Source: JBGSUZ01 sp964404895 (lineage in GTDB: Bacteria > Bacillota > Clostridia > Peptostreptococcales > Acidaminobacteraceae). Taken from it: 64,000 nucleotides of DNA. The position numbers and the translations under genes are program-made. This document shows, one piece after another, positions 46,281 to 54,217 of the stretch. Location of the stretch: the NCBI GenBank assembly GCA_964404895.1, contig CAYOLV010000001.1, forward strand, positions 496,001 through 560,000, read 5' to 3'. The notes beneath the pieces were generated by a model, which saw only the letters and a program-made list of their open reading frames with translations, ran no database searches and was not told where the DNA came from. Numbering within the stretch: the stretch's first letter is position 1; every line of letters begins with the position of its first letter.

Positions 46281-46892
46281 ATGGATCAAATCAAAATAGT
46301 ACTTGGTGATATTACAGAAATGGAAACACAGGCGATTGTAAATGCAGCTAATACTTCCCTATTAGGTGGCGGTGGCGTAGATGGCGCGATTCACAGGGCT
46401 GCTGGTCCAGAGCTTTTGGAAGCTTGCAAAAAACTTGGCGGCTGTGAGGTAGGAGAAGCTAAAATGACACAAGGATTTCGGTTAAAGGCTCAATTTGTCA
46501 TACACACAGTCGGCCCCATATGGGAAGGGGGCAATCAGCAGGAAGCGGAAAAATTGGCGAACTGTTATCAGAACAGCCTAGCCCTAGGATTAACGCAAGG
46601 AATCAGGCAAATCGCTTTTCCGTGTATTAGTACAGGGGTCTACGGTTACCCGCTGAAAGAAGCTTGTCACATTGCATTTCATGAGGTGTATCAATTTCTC
46701 AATGCACACCCAGAAATGGAAGAAGTAGTTTTTGTGTGTTTTAGTCAGGAAGCCTATGATATTTATAAGCAAATGCTAAAGCTGTTTAAAGGAGAGGCTT
46801 TTCGTGCAGAAATGGAAGAAAGACTAAAAGCGGGGGAACACCATACTTGGATGGTAAAGGATCACAATCGATTGTTTCAAAATGAAGAATGA
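46281..46892 (+). CDS. macro domain protein (O-acetyl-ADP-ribose deacetylase-like)
   Basis: A 203-residue protein with a macro domain (about residues 1-170). GDITEMETQAIVNAANTSLLGGGGVDGAIHRAAG, in order, gives the ADP-ribose binding Asp, Asn and the GGGGVDGAIH loop, and CISTGVYGYP the second loop, as in YmdB-type hydrolases. It probably removes ADP-ribose or hydrolyses O-acetyl-ADP-ribose. The last 30 residues are charged and extend beyond the fold. GGGGTGAG precedes the ATG. Confidence 0.9.
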   Translation: MDQIKIVLGDITEMETQAIVNAANTSLLGGGGVDGAIHRAAGPELLEACKKLGGCEVGEAKMTQGFRLKAQFVIHTVGPIWEGGNQQEAEKLANCYQNSLALGLTQGIRQIAFPCISTGVYGYPLKEACHIAFHEVYQFLNAHPEMEEVVFVCFSQEAYDIYKQMLKLFKGEAFRAEMEERLKAGEHHTWMVKDHNRLFQNEE

Positions 46893-46928
46893 CGTATTAA
46901 TAGTAAAGCCAATGAGATGCCAAATGAT

Positions 46929-46963
46929 AAAAGGATGTAAGAGCTGTTGTCTTACATCCTTTT
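46929..46963. terminator. bidirectional terminator
   Basis: AAAAGGATGTAAG pairs with CTTACATCCTTTT around a 9-nt loop, between the macro-domain gene and the ABC operon. Confidence 0.85.
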
Positions 46964-46972
46964 AAGTTTCGT

Positions 46973-47665
46973 TTAAAAACGAGAGTAATCGCTGTGAATT
47001 CGACCGTCTTTGATCTCAATGATTCGGTCTGTTTTCTCAGCAATGCGGCGGTCGTGGGTAATAATGACAAACGTCGTTCCAAATTCATGATTGATTTTAC
47101 GCAACAAATCATAAATAATTTCAGTAGATTCAGAGTCCAAGTTCCCTGTAGGCTCATCGGCCAATATAATTTTAGGGTTGTTGATCAGGGCTCTGGCAAT
47201 GGCGGTGCGCTGCTGCTGCCCCCCAGACATGTTATTGGCAAGGTTATTTTTAACTTTGCTCAAACCTACCAAATCAAGGAGTTCTATGGCTCTGTTTTCA
47301 AGCCCTTTATCTACTTTCCTCCGCCCGATATAATAGGGCATCAAGGTATTTTCAAGGGCTGTAAACTCTGGAAGGAGGTAATGGAACTGAAAAATAAAGC
47401 CGATGGTTTCGTTACGCAACTTCGCCAAATTATTTTTAGACATTTGGTCTGTACGGGTACCGTTAATGGTGACTTGTCCTTGTGTAGGCTTGTCCAAAGT
47501 TCCAATTATGTTAAGTAGGGTACTTTTTCCGCTGCCCGACGCACCTATAATACCATTGAAACTGTTGGGTTTTATGCCTAAGTCGATGTCATATAAAACT
47601 TGGGTGGTGATTGGGGCTGTGCCGTAAATTTTATTCACTTGACGGAGTTCGATAATATTATCCAT
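46973..47665 (-). CDS. ABC transporter ATP-binding protein (MacB/LolD type)
   Basis: A 230-residue ATPase. Walker A GASGSGKST (about residues 41-49), Q loop, signature MSGGQQQR, Walker B ILADEPTGNLDS and the switch histidine of VIITHD are all present. The sequence style (ADEPTGNLDS, RNETIGFIFQFHYLLPEFTALEN) is that of MacB/LolD ATPases that drive FtsX-like permeases in extracting peptides or lipoproteins. It overlaps the permease gene by 8 bp and ends the four-gene operon that begins with the kinase at 50948. Confidence 0.94.
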   Translation of the reverse strand: MDNIIELRQVNKIYGTAPITTQVLYDIDLGIKPNSFNGIIGASGSGKSTLLNIIGTLDKPTQGQVTINGTRTDQMSKNNLAKLRNETIGFIFQFHYLLPEFTALENTLMPYYIGRRKVDKGLENRAIELLDLVGLSKVKNNLANNMSGGQQQRTAIARALINNPKIILADEPTGNLDSESTEIIYDLLRKINHEFGTTFVIITHDRRIAEKTDRIIEIKDGRIHSDYSRF

Positions 47666-48821
47666 TTTTGATAACCTCGATTGGTGAGAGTTTAAGGGAG
47701 TTGAAGGCTGGAATAACAGCGGCTAAAGTTGAAGCGGTGACTGCAATCAGACCTGAAAGACCTATAAAAGAATAGTTGATGTAAATTGGAACTACTGGAG
47801 AACCGTCAGGCTTTAAAGCAAATTGTGTGAAGGACCACAAGAGTCCCATACCTAAACCTATGCCCAAAATTCCTCCCAGGACACCTAAAATAGCGCCTTG
47901 GAATAAAAAGATATAACTGGAGCTGAGATCGTTAATGCCCATTGCTTTTAAAATACCAATCTGTTTAGACTTCTGAAGGACTGTAATGGCAAGGACGCTG
48001 GCAATGCCAAGAACCACGGAAATCACTACAAAGACCTGAATCATGAGACTTGAAGTACTTTGACCACTTAACCCGCTCAGGAGAGACTGATTCAACTCTT
48101 TCCAGTTTTCATATTTGGCAGGGTAGCGCTTAGACTTGGTTTGAATAGTACTCACAATGCCTTCGACTTCAAAGGGTTCTGCAATTTGAATTTCCAAACT
48201 GGTCACTTGTCGGTCGGTTAAATCGAAGATAGATCTAGCTTTATCAATATTAACAATTGCCCATGTTTTATTCAGGGAGGCCACTTCTAAATCAAATAGC
48301 CCCACTATTTTCATAGGGTATAATTTGCCACTGGGCACTTGGAAATCAATCCAACTGCCAATGGCGAGATTGTTTTCCTTGACGAAATCAGCGCCGACTA
48401 GAACTTCATCTTCTCCTATAGGGAGTGAACCTTTCACGATGGCTTCTTTTAAACGGTAGAGGTCATTCGCTTTGTCCATTTCAAAACCCCGAATGAGCAT
48501 TTGCTCGTTGCTGTCGTCTAATGCTGCAAAAGCACCACCAGAAACATTGGGGGACAATGCTTTCACCTCAGGAATTTTCATTTTAATGAGCTGTTCTAAC
48601 TCCTTGGCGTTGTCTAGGGGGTCATTTTTATCTTGAGCACTGATCGTAATATGTGACGAACGTCCAATGGTGGAATCGAGCAAGCTGATTTGAAGACCTT
48701 GAATTAATGAGCCAATAAAGATTTGAACAGAGATTCCGATGGCAATTCCTAAGGCAATCATAAAGGTTTGCCCCTTATTGGAAAATAAAAAACGCAGAGC
48801 AATGCGGAGGGCTAATCTCAT
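47658..48821 (-). CDS. ABC transporter permease (FtsX/MacB type)
   Basis: A 387-residue permease: TM1 (about 10-35), a MacB_PCD-like extracytoplasmic domain (about 40-260) and three helices clustered near the C-terminus (about 265-380) in the FtsX domain, with the coupling-helix region LQKSKQIGILKAMG. It pairs with the ATPase that overlaps it. Such MacB-type systems move substrates mechanically rather than through a channel. Its start overlaps the cobalamin-binding gene by 4 bp. Confidence 0.9.
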   Translation of the reverse strand: MRLALRIALRFLFSNKGQTFMIALGIAIGISVQIFIGSLIQGLQISLLDSTIGRSSHITISAQDKNDPLDNAKELEQLIKMKIPEVKALSPNVSGGAFAALDDSNEQMLIRGFEMDKANDLYRLKEAIVKGSLPIGEDEVLVGADFVKENNLAIGSWIDFQVPSGKLYPMKIVGLFDLEVASLNKTWAIVNIDKARSIFDLTDRQVTSLEIQIAEPFEVEGIVSTIQTKSKRYPAKYENWKELNQSLLSGLSGQSTSSLMIQVFVVISVVLGIASVLAITVLQKSKQIGILKAMGINDLSSSYIFLFQGAILGVLGGILGIGLGMGLLWSFTQFALKPDGSPVVPIYINYSFIGLSGLIAVTASTLAAVIPAFNSLKLSPIEVIKNG

Positions 48822-49486
48822 GAGAAGACCTCCTTAATTTTCAAATAATCGCTGAAATCAGCTGCAAAATAGTCAGGGTTCACCAAACGGTGTGCTTCGG
48901 GCGTGTGGTCAATAGCATAACCCCCTAAGACGATGTAAGGAACTTGTCTGGAAGCTTTTTTAATGGCGTCCATCAGGTCCTGTAATTTAAATAAATGATA
49001 GAAATTCGTCAGACTGATGACGACTAAACGTGGGGAAAGGTCGTGTACCGCATCTAAAATTTCCTTATTGGGGGTATTAGCGCCAATAAAATAGGGGTCA
49101 AATCCTATAAGGGTCAAATAATCGGAAACCATTCGAGCGCCGAGCTCATGGTATTCTTCCTCCAGACAAAGCACCAGAGCTTTACCATGGGGGTTACAGT
49201 TTTCTTCTCGGACTTCTAAAACAAAAGGATAAGCCAATTCTAAGGCGGTTCTGACGATGGAACTCCTTAGGTGTTCCTCCCAAATAGGCATAGACTGTTC
49301 TCTATTTGCGTCTCCTATCTGATTCAAACTCGGAACTAAAATCCCCTCATAGAGACTTGGAATAGACCAGGTTTTTTGGGATAAAAGATCGCTCCAAATT
49401 TGGATATAAGCAGCTTTATCCATATTGTTCAGTGCAGCATCTAATTGGTTTTTGTATTCATTAAGTGCAGCTTGTGCAGGTTCCAT
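48818..49486 (-). CDS. cobalamin-binding domain protein
   Basis: A 222-residue protein with a helical B12-binding_2-like cap (about 1-90) and a B12-binding Rossmann domain (about 100-215). The lower-ligand motif reads E111-Y-H113-E-L-G116, then SLTNFYHL and GGYAID follow. E71-H72 of the cap motif is kept, but its upper-face tryptophan (as in CarH) is N61. There is no DNA-binding domain. The start ATG 49486 has GGAGG 9 nt upstream, inside the kinase gene end, a 26-bp overlap. Likely a cobalamin-based sensor acting with the kinase. Confidence 0.82.
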   Translation of the reverse strand: MEPAQAALNEYKNQLDAALNNMDKAAYIQIWSDLLSQKTWSIPSLYEGILVPSLNQIGDANREQSMPIWEEHLRSSIVRTALELAYPFVLEVREENCNPHGKALVLCLEEEYHELGARMVSDYLTLIGFDPYFIGANTPNKEILDAVHDLSPRLVVISLTNFYHLFKLQDLMDAIKKASRQVPYIVLGGYAIDHTPEAHRLVNPDYFAADFSDYLKIKEVFS

Positions 49487-50948
49487 TGGCATCAGCCTCC
49501 AGTTCATAATGGATAGGAAGTTTTAGTGTAAAAATTGTACCCCCAGCGGCAAGACTTTCAAATCCAATTTGGCCACCGTGTTTGTTGACAATTATATCGT
49601 AGGAAATGCTGAGCCCAAGACCTGTACCTTCACCAATACCTTTGGTTGTAAAAAAAGGATTAAAAACTTCGTGTGCCAGTTCATTAGGAATACCAGCCCC
49701 ATCGTCTGCAATGGAAATATAAAACAGTTCGTTTTCTTCCCAAGTGGAAATAAAAAGGTGCCCCAATCCAGTTTTGGGAACCCCTCGTATGGCGTGTAGG
49801 GCATTGGTGATTAAATTAATAATAACTTGTCCAAGTTGTCCTCTGTGACACCATACAAGGGACTGGGCTTTGAAGTCGCAGATAAGCTCTGCTGTGTATT
49901 TTATTTCATTATTGAGTATGATGAGGACCTCGTTGATGATTTCATGGAGATCTTCTTCTTCGAATAAACTTTGATCATCAGGGTGTGCAAAGTTTCGAAG
50001 GGATGTAATAATTTTTCCAACGCGGTCAAAACCGATTTTGGAGTCTTGAAGCAATTCTACCACGTCATTTGTAATCATTTCAATATTATAATTTAAACAC
50101 TTTGATTTTAATTTAATCAATTCACCTTTAAAGTCAACAGACACGTTGCGTTCTGCCAATTGGGTAAGTTCTGTGATTCTTTGGAGGACGTCATGGATGC
50201 AGTCTGCATAGCTGTATAAGACTTCATAATTGCTAATGGCAAAGCCTAAAGGATTATTAATCTCGTGGGCAATTCCCGCAGCCAGTTGACCGATACCCAC
50301 CATTTTCTCTTGTTGAATGAGTTGGAACTGAAAGCGCTGACTTTCTTCAACGGCGTGACTCAAGGATTTATTATTTTCAATGAGCTGTCTTTCATATTCT
50401 AAACGCTGAAAAGCACTTCCAAAAATATCGGAAGCCATTTTTAAAAGAACAAAGTCATCTGAGGCCCAATCTGATTCAGCGTGAACGTTGTCAAGACCTA
50501 TGTATCCATAGAGATCCCCGTGGGTGGTAATAGGCAAAACGAGGACAGATTCAATACCCTGTGCGGAAAGTATTTCACGCTCTGAGGTGGCAACTTCGGG
50601 GAGGGCACTGACTTTAGGAATAACAATCATTTCATGATGGGTTAATTTGGACATCCACCAAGGAAATATTTCTGTGGGTAAATCCTGAAGGTTATCTATT
50701 TCAGCTTGGACACCCTCAGCACACCATTCGTAGGTATTGTTCATATTGCTTAAGTTATCGGTGAATTGAAAAATATAAGTCCGATCAGCTTGACTGAGGC
50801 GTCCAATATCTTCAAGTGATTGTTGTACGGTTTCGTCAAAGTTATTGTTAGGCATAATAAAACGGGTCGATACTTTTGAAATAGTTCGCTCAAATGCCAA
50901 TCGACGTTCTAAATCAGCTTCAGCGCTGTAGGGAGAGACTCTTGTCAT
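49461..50948 (-). CDS. GAF domain histidine kinase
   Basis: A 495-residue cytoplasmic kinase: a GAF domain (about 15-185), a coiled linker, an H box with IAHEINNPLG (about residue 230), and a C-terminal HATPase_c (about 350-480) with the N box INLITNALHAI and G boxes ADDGAGIP and GEGTGLGLSI. No transmembrane segments or receiver domain are present and no response regulator gene is adjacent. AGGAGG precedes the ATG. It is first in an operon with a cobalamin-binding protein and an ABC transporter. The C-terminal tail ends with a short Cys-containing TCTSCT. Confidence 0.9.
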   Translation of the reverse strand: MTRVSPYSAEADLERRLAFERTISKVSTRFIMPNNNFDETVQQSLEDIGRLSQADRTYIFQFTDNLSNMNNTYEWCAEGVQAEIDNLQDLPTEIFPWWMSKLTHHEMIVIPKVSALPEVATSEREILSAQGIESVLVLPITTHGDLYGYIGLDNVHAESDWASDDFVLLKMASDIFGSAFQRLEYERQLIENNKSLSHAVEESQRFQFQLIQQEKMVGIGQLAAGIAHEINNPLGFAISNYEVLYSYADCIHDVLQRITELTQLAERNVSVDFKGELIKLKSKCLNYNIEMITNDVVELLQDSKIGFDRVGKIITSLRNFAHPDDQSLFEEEDLHEIINEVLIILNNEIKYTAELICDFKAQSLVWCHRGQLGQVIINLITNALHAIRGVPKTGLGHLFISTWEENELFYISIADDGAGIPNELAHEVFNPFFTTKGIGEGTGLGLSISYDIIVNKHGGQIGFESLAAGGTIFTLKLPIHYELEADANGTCTSCT

Positions 50949-51123
50949 ATAGACCTCCTTTACTCAAAAAAGTGTCACTGGTCTATTTTTACCTTTATTT
51001 TGAAGCTTTATTCACTTCGGTGAGAAAGAAAGCAAAATGGAGGGGGGAAAGGTGTTATTCTGCTTACAGTTGGGTATATAAGCCATATCTGATTAGTAAA
51101 TTCGCAAAAAGTGGGTGAGGTTT

Positions 51124-53625
51124 ATGAAATTATTAGGACGTACTAGAATAAAGTTTAGACTCATAATACTTTTAGTGTTGATGGTATTTATTTTCATACT
51201 TTCGTATGTCTTTAAAATAGAAAGTCTTCAAATGGCGAAGGAAGTTTCTAGAGACTATGCGCAACTTTATGCTTCAGAAGTAGAAAAGTCCATTCAAGCT
51301 CAATTAATGCGAGAAATTGCACTGGTTCAAGAGGCTGCTGATTCTAAATATGTACGGGAGTGGCTTAAAAATGAAAATGATTCAAACGCTCGAATAGGTG
51401 CATTTGAAGAGCTTATAGCAGATAATCAATTACTGAGCTCTCATAATATTTCTGTCACGGTAGCAGAGAGTAAGCATTGCTATCGGGTGAATGCTTTTAG
51501 CCAATTCTCAAATTTTATACCGGAAAGAACTTTAGACGCCAATATAATTGGGGACAAGTGGTACTTTGAAACGATGAGTCGTGTAACAGGGTCCTATGAC
51601 CTCAACATGTCCTCTGACCAATTTGTTAAAAATATGAGATTGTGGATCAATGTAAAGGTCGTGGACAAGGGGAAAGTATTGGGGAATATTGGGACGGGTT
51701 TAGAGGTTGAACCTTTTGTAGAGGCAATTTTCAGTGAACGACAGTCTAAAGACGTTAAGATTTTCCTGATAGATGAGTTAGGAGCCATTCAAATTGATTC
51801 TGATATAGAAAACATCAAGTTAGACAGCTTTACCCCTAATGAAGAGGGTCAAAAGACAATATTTAAGTACTTTAAGCAAGATCTCTATAAAAACATGACT
51901 AAAGCCTATTTGGCAGATGCCAAGGAACCCCTTCTTTTGGTACTGGAGGACAATCCCTACGAATTTGCCGCACTCAGGTCTATTAAAGGAACTGATTGGC
52001 ATGTAGCCGTCTTATTCTCTGTCAACTCTTTGCTAGAACGTTATGATTTAAAAATGCTCTATGGCTTCATGTTAGTCATGTTATTGGGTCTGGCGATTTT
52101 ATTGAACCGGGTTAGTAACCGTTTATTTATGATTCCCCTTGAAAAACTCAATGAGAGCATCAAATCGTTAAAAGAAGAGCCTGCTAAGCAATTTTATGGA
52201 ATTGAGAGAGATGATGAGTACGGTACTTTAGCAAGAACTATTCAAGATATGAAGGATCGGCTAAATGACTATAGTAAGGATTTAGAAATTGAAGTGAAAA
52301 AACATTCAAGAGACCTCCAAGAGGCTTTGAATCGCATTGGTAATAACGAAAGACGTTTAGAGCGAATGTTTATGGATCTTCCTGTAGGGGTTTTCAGAAT
52401 TAATTCTAATTTTGAGTTGGTCTATTGTAATGACATTTTCAAAGAGCAATTTGAGACAGACAGCGAAGTCCTTCTTAAAGAATGGCTCTCACAAGGTATT
52501 AGCATCGCCTTTGCAGACCAAGACTCATATAATGAAACAATGGAGAAACTGTCAACTCAACCTGAAGATTTAGCAATAGAAATAAAGCTGTCCGGGCGGA
52601 AGGGAAAAACTTTCTGGGCAGACGTTCGTCTTAACAAAGTGGTTGAAGGGGATGACTACTTTTATGATGGCACATTAATCAATATTGAAAGTCAGAAAGA
52701 AGTGGAAAAAAATCTGATTACGCTAATCAACATCGATCAACTGACAGGTATTTATAACCGTCACTATTTTGATACCGTACTTGTAGGGGAAGTTAATAGA
52801 AGTGAACGGTATGAAGAATCTCTGTCCATGGTCATATTTGATCTAGACTTCTTTAAAGGAGTGAACGATACCTACGGACACGACAAAGGAGACGAAGTTT
52901 TGAAACGAACTGCAGAGGAAGCTCTGAAAAGTGTGAGAAAGTCCGATATTCTCGTTCGTTGGGGTGGAGAAGAATTTGCAGTGTTAATGCCTCACACCAA
53001 CCGAAATGGTGCTGTCAAAGTAGCTGAAAAGATTCGACAGGCTTTAGAAATTTTAGAACACCCTGGAGTAGGAAGGGTTACAGCTAGTTTTGGGGTGGCT
53101 GAGCATTTGGCCGGAGAGACGACTCATGATTGGTTTGTAAGAGCTGACAAAGCTATGTTTACTGCCAAAAATTCAGGTAGAAACTGTGTTAAAGCATGTG
53201 AAGCTATGGAACTGTCACAAACAAGTTTCATCAAACTGATTTGGAAGAAGGAGTTTGAGTCTGGGGAACCGAGAATTGATGAACAGCATAAGGCGCTTTT
53301 CCATTTAGCCAATCAACTTAAAGACATGTCTTTGCTAGGCAAAGACTTGGAAAAAGAAATGGCTATGTTTGAAAAAATTATTCAACACATCTTAGTGCAT
53401 TTTAGAACAGAAGAAGAGGTGTTAAAAGAATACGGATACATTGATTTAGAAGCCCACCACCAAATCCATCAAGACTTGGCAGAACAAATTATAGAGGCTA
53501 AAAAAGATTTTGAAGAGGGCAAAATAACTGTTTCTGATATCTTTACATTCTTGATAGATGAGGTGATTGCAGAGCATCTCTTCCACGAAGACGCCAAGTT
53601 CTTTGAACATATACAAAAGGAGTAA
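51124..53625 (+). CDS. Cache-HAMP-PAS diguanylate cyclase with bacteriohemerythrin tail
   Basis: An 833-residue membrane protein: TM1 (about 12-34), double-Cache-type sensor (about 35-305), TM2 (about 310-330), HAMP (to about 390), a PAS-like region (about 415-530), a GGDEF domain (about 540-700) with an intact RWGGEEF and a hemerythrin domain (about 710-830). The hemerythrin iron ligands are visible in IDEQHKALFH, HFRTEEEV, HHQIH and EHLFHEDAKF. It should make c-di-GMP and may sense oxygen by the diiron site. A hairpin terminator follows. Confidence 0.93.
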   Translation: MKLLGRTRIKFRLIILLVLMVFIFILSYVFKIESLQMAKEVSRDYAQLYASEVEKSIQAQLMREIALVQEAADSKYVREWLKNENDSNARIGAFEELIADNQLLSSHNISVTVAESKHCYRVNAFSQFSNFIPERTLDANIIGDKWYFETMSRVTGSYDLNMSSDQFVKNMRLWINVKVVDKGKVLGNIGTGLEVEPFVEAIFSERQSKDVKIFLIDELGAIQIDSDIENIKLDSFTPNEEGQKTIFKYFKQDLYKNMTKAYLADAKEPLLLVLEDNPYEFAALRSIKGTDWHVAVLFSVNSLLERYDLKMLYGFMLVMLLGLAILLNRVSNRLFMIPLEKLNESIKSLKEEPAKQFYGIERDDEYGTLARTIQDMKDRLNDYSKDLEIEVKKHSRDLQEALNRIGNNERRLERMFMDLPVGVFRINSNFELVYCNDIFKEQFETDSEVLLKEWLSQGISIAFADQDSYNETMEKLSTQPEDLAIEIKLSGRKGKTFWADVRLNKVVEGDDYFYDGTLINIESQKEVEKNLITLINIDQLTGIYNRHYFDTVLVGEVNRSERYEESLSMVIFDLDFFKGVNDTYGHDKGDEVLKRTAEEALKSVRKSDILVRWGGEEFAVLMPHTNRNGAVKVAEKIRQALEILEHPGVGRVTASFGVAEHLAGETTHDWFVRADKAMFTAKNSGRNCVKACEAMELSQTSFIKLIWKKEFESGEPRIDEQHKALFHLANQLKDMSLLGKDLEKEMAMFEKIIQHILVHFRTEEEVLKEYGYIDLEAHHQIHQDLAEQIIEAKKDFEEGKITVSDIFTFLIDEVIAEHLFHEDAKFFEHIQKE

Positions 53626-53642
53626 TCTAAAGCACATAAAAT

Positions 53643-53670
53643 ATGGGAAGTAGCTTCAGCTACTTCCCAT
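53643..53670. terminator. perfect hairpin between diguanylate cyclase and MarR gene
   Basis: ATGGGAAGTAGC and GCTACTTCCCAT form a 12-bp stem with a TTCA loop. The MarR stop codon lies inside it and a T-rich stretch follows on the plus strand. Confidence 0.8.
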
Positions 53671-54106
53671 TTAATTTCTTAAGCAAAGCAATCAATTGAT
53701 TTTTTTCTTCTTCATTAAGAACTTCAAAATGTCCTTGAAGACTATTCAAGTGTTCAGGAAAAATGCGCTCAATCAGGTCACGTCCCTTTTCAGTAAGAGC
53801 AATCCGACTAACCCGTTTGTCTTCAGGAGCAGTGTAGCGGGTCACGTGACCACTGATTTCTAAGTTGCGTATGACCACAGTCATATTGCCGCTGGTTGAA
53901 AGGGTCTTTTCGATAATCTCACAGATTTTTAAGTCACCCAAGTGATAAAGCGCCTCCATTACGCCAAACTGGGGCAGGGTCAAATCGAAATTCCGCAGCA
54001 GTGCCTGAGTCAAACGACTTTCAGAACCTGCTGTTCGAGCAAGTGCAATGGTCAATTTTAAATTCAGTTCGTTTTCAATGCCATAGTTTATCGTTTTCTT
54101 ATTCAT
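53660..54106 (-). CDS. MarR family transcriptional regulator
   Basis: A 148-residue repressor-type protein with a MarR winged helix: recognition region LSTSGNMTVVIRNLE and wing DKRVSRIALTEKGRDLI. The gene has a consensus promoter whose -10 ends six bases before the ATG and no ribosome binding site, so it may be translated from a leaderless mRNA. An ACTAATTAGT palindrome lies between its -35 and -10, which points to autoregulation. It is divergent from proS. Confidence 0.9.
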   Translation of the reverse strand: MNKKTINYGIENELNLKLTIALARTAGSESRLTQALLRNFDLTLPQFGVMEALYHLGDLKICEIIEKTLSTSGNMTVVIRNLEISGHVTRYTAPEDKRVSRIALTEKGRDLIERIFPEHLNSLQGHFEVLNEEEKNQLIALLKKLNGK

Positions 54107-54112
54107 AAAAAG

Positions 54113-54141
54113 ATTGTATCACTAATTAGTAACAATGTCAA
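54113..54141 (-). promoter_or_regulatory. MarR gene promoter with internal operator
   Basis: On the minus strand, TTGACA (54136-54141), 17 bp, TACAAT (54113-54118). The palindrome ACTAATTAGT (54121-54130) sits in the spacer, the place where a MarR dimer could block RNA polymerase. Confidence 0.72.
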
Positions 54142-54143
54142 TT

Positions 54144-54173
54144 TTGCTGAATGTTTCGGGTGTATGTTATAAT
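54144..54173 (+). promoter_or_regulatory. proS promoter
   Basis: TTGCTG (54144-54149), an 18-bp spacer and TATAAT (54168-54173) lie about 45 bp upstream of the proS ATG. No T-box was seen. Confidence 0.65.
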
Positions 54174-54217
54174 AAATTAACGCAAGTTAAAAATATAAAC
54201 AAAGGAGTTTTAATCAT

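Noticed and set aside
54131..54217. T-box or other riboswitch before proS
   Set aside because: The interval from the probable transcription start to the ATG is only about 40 bases and has no T-box conserved element or specifier stem.
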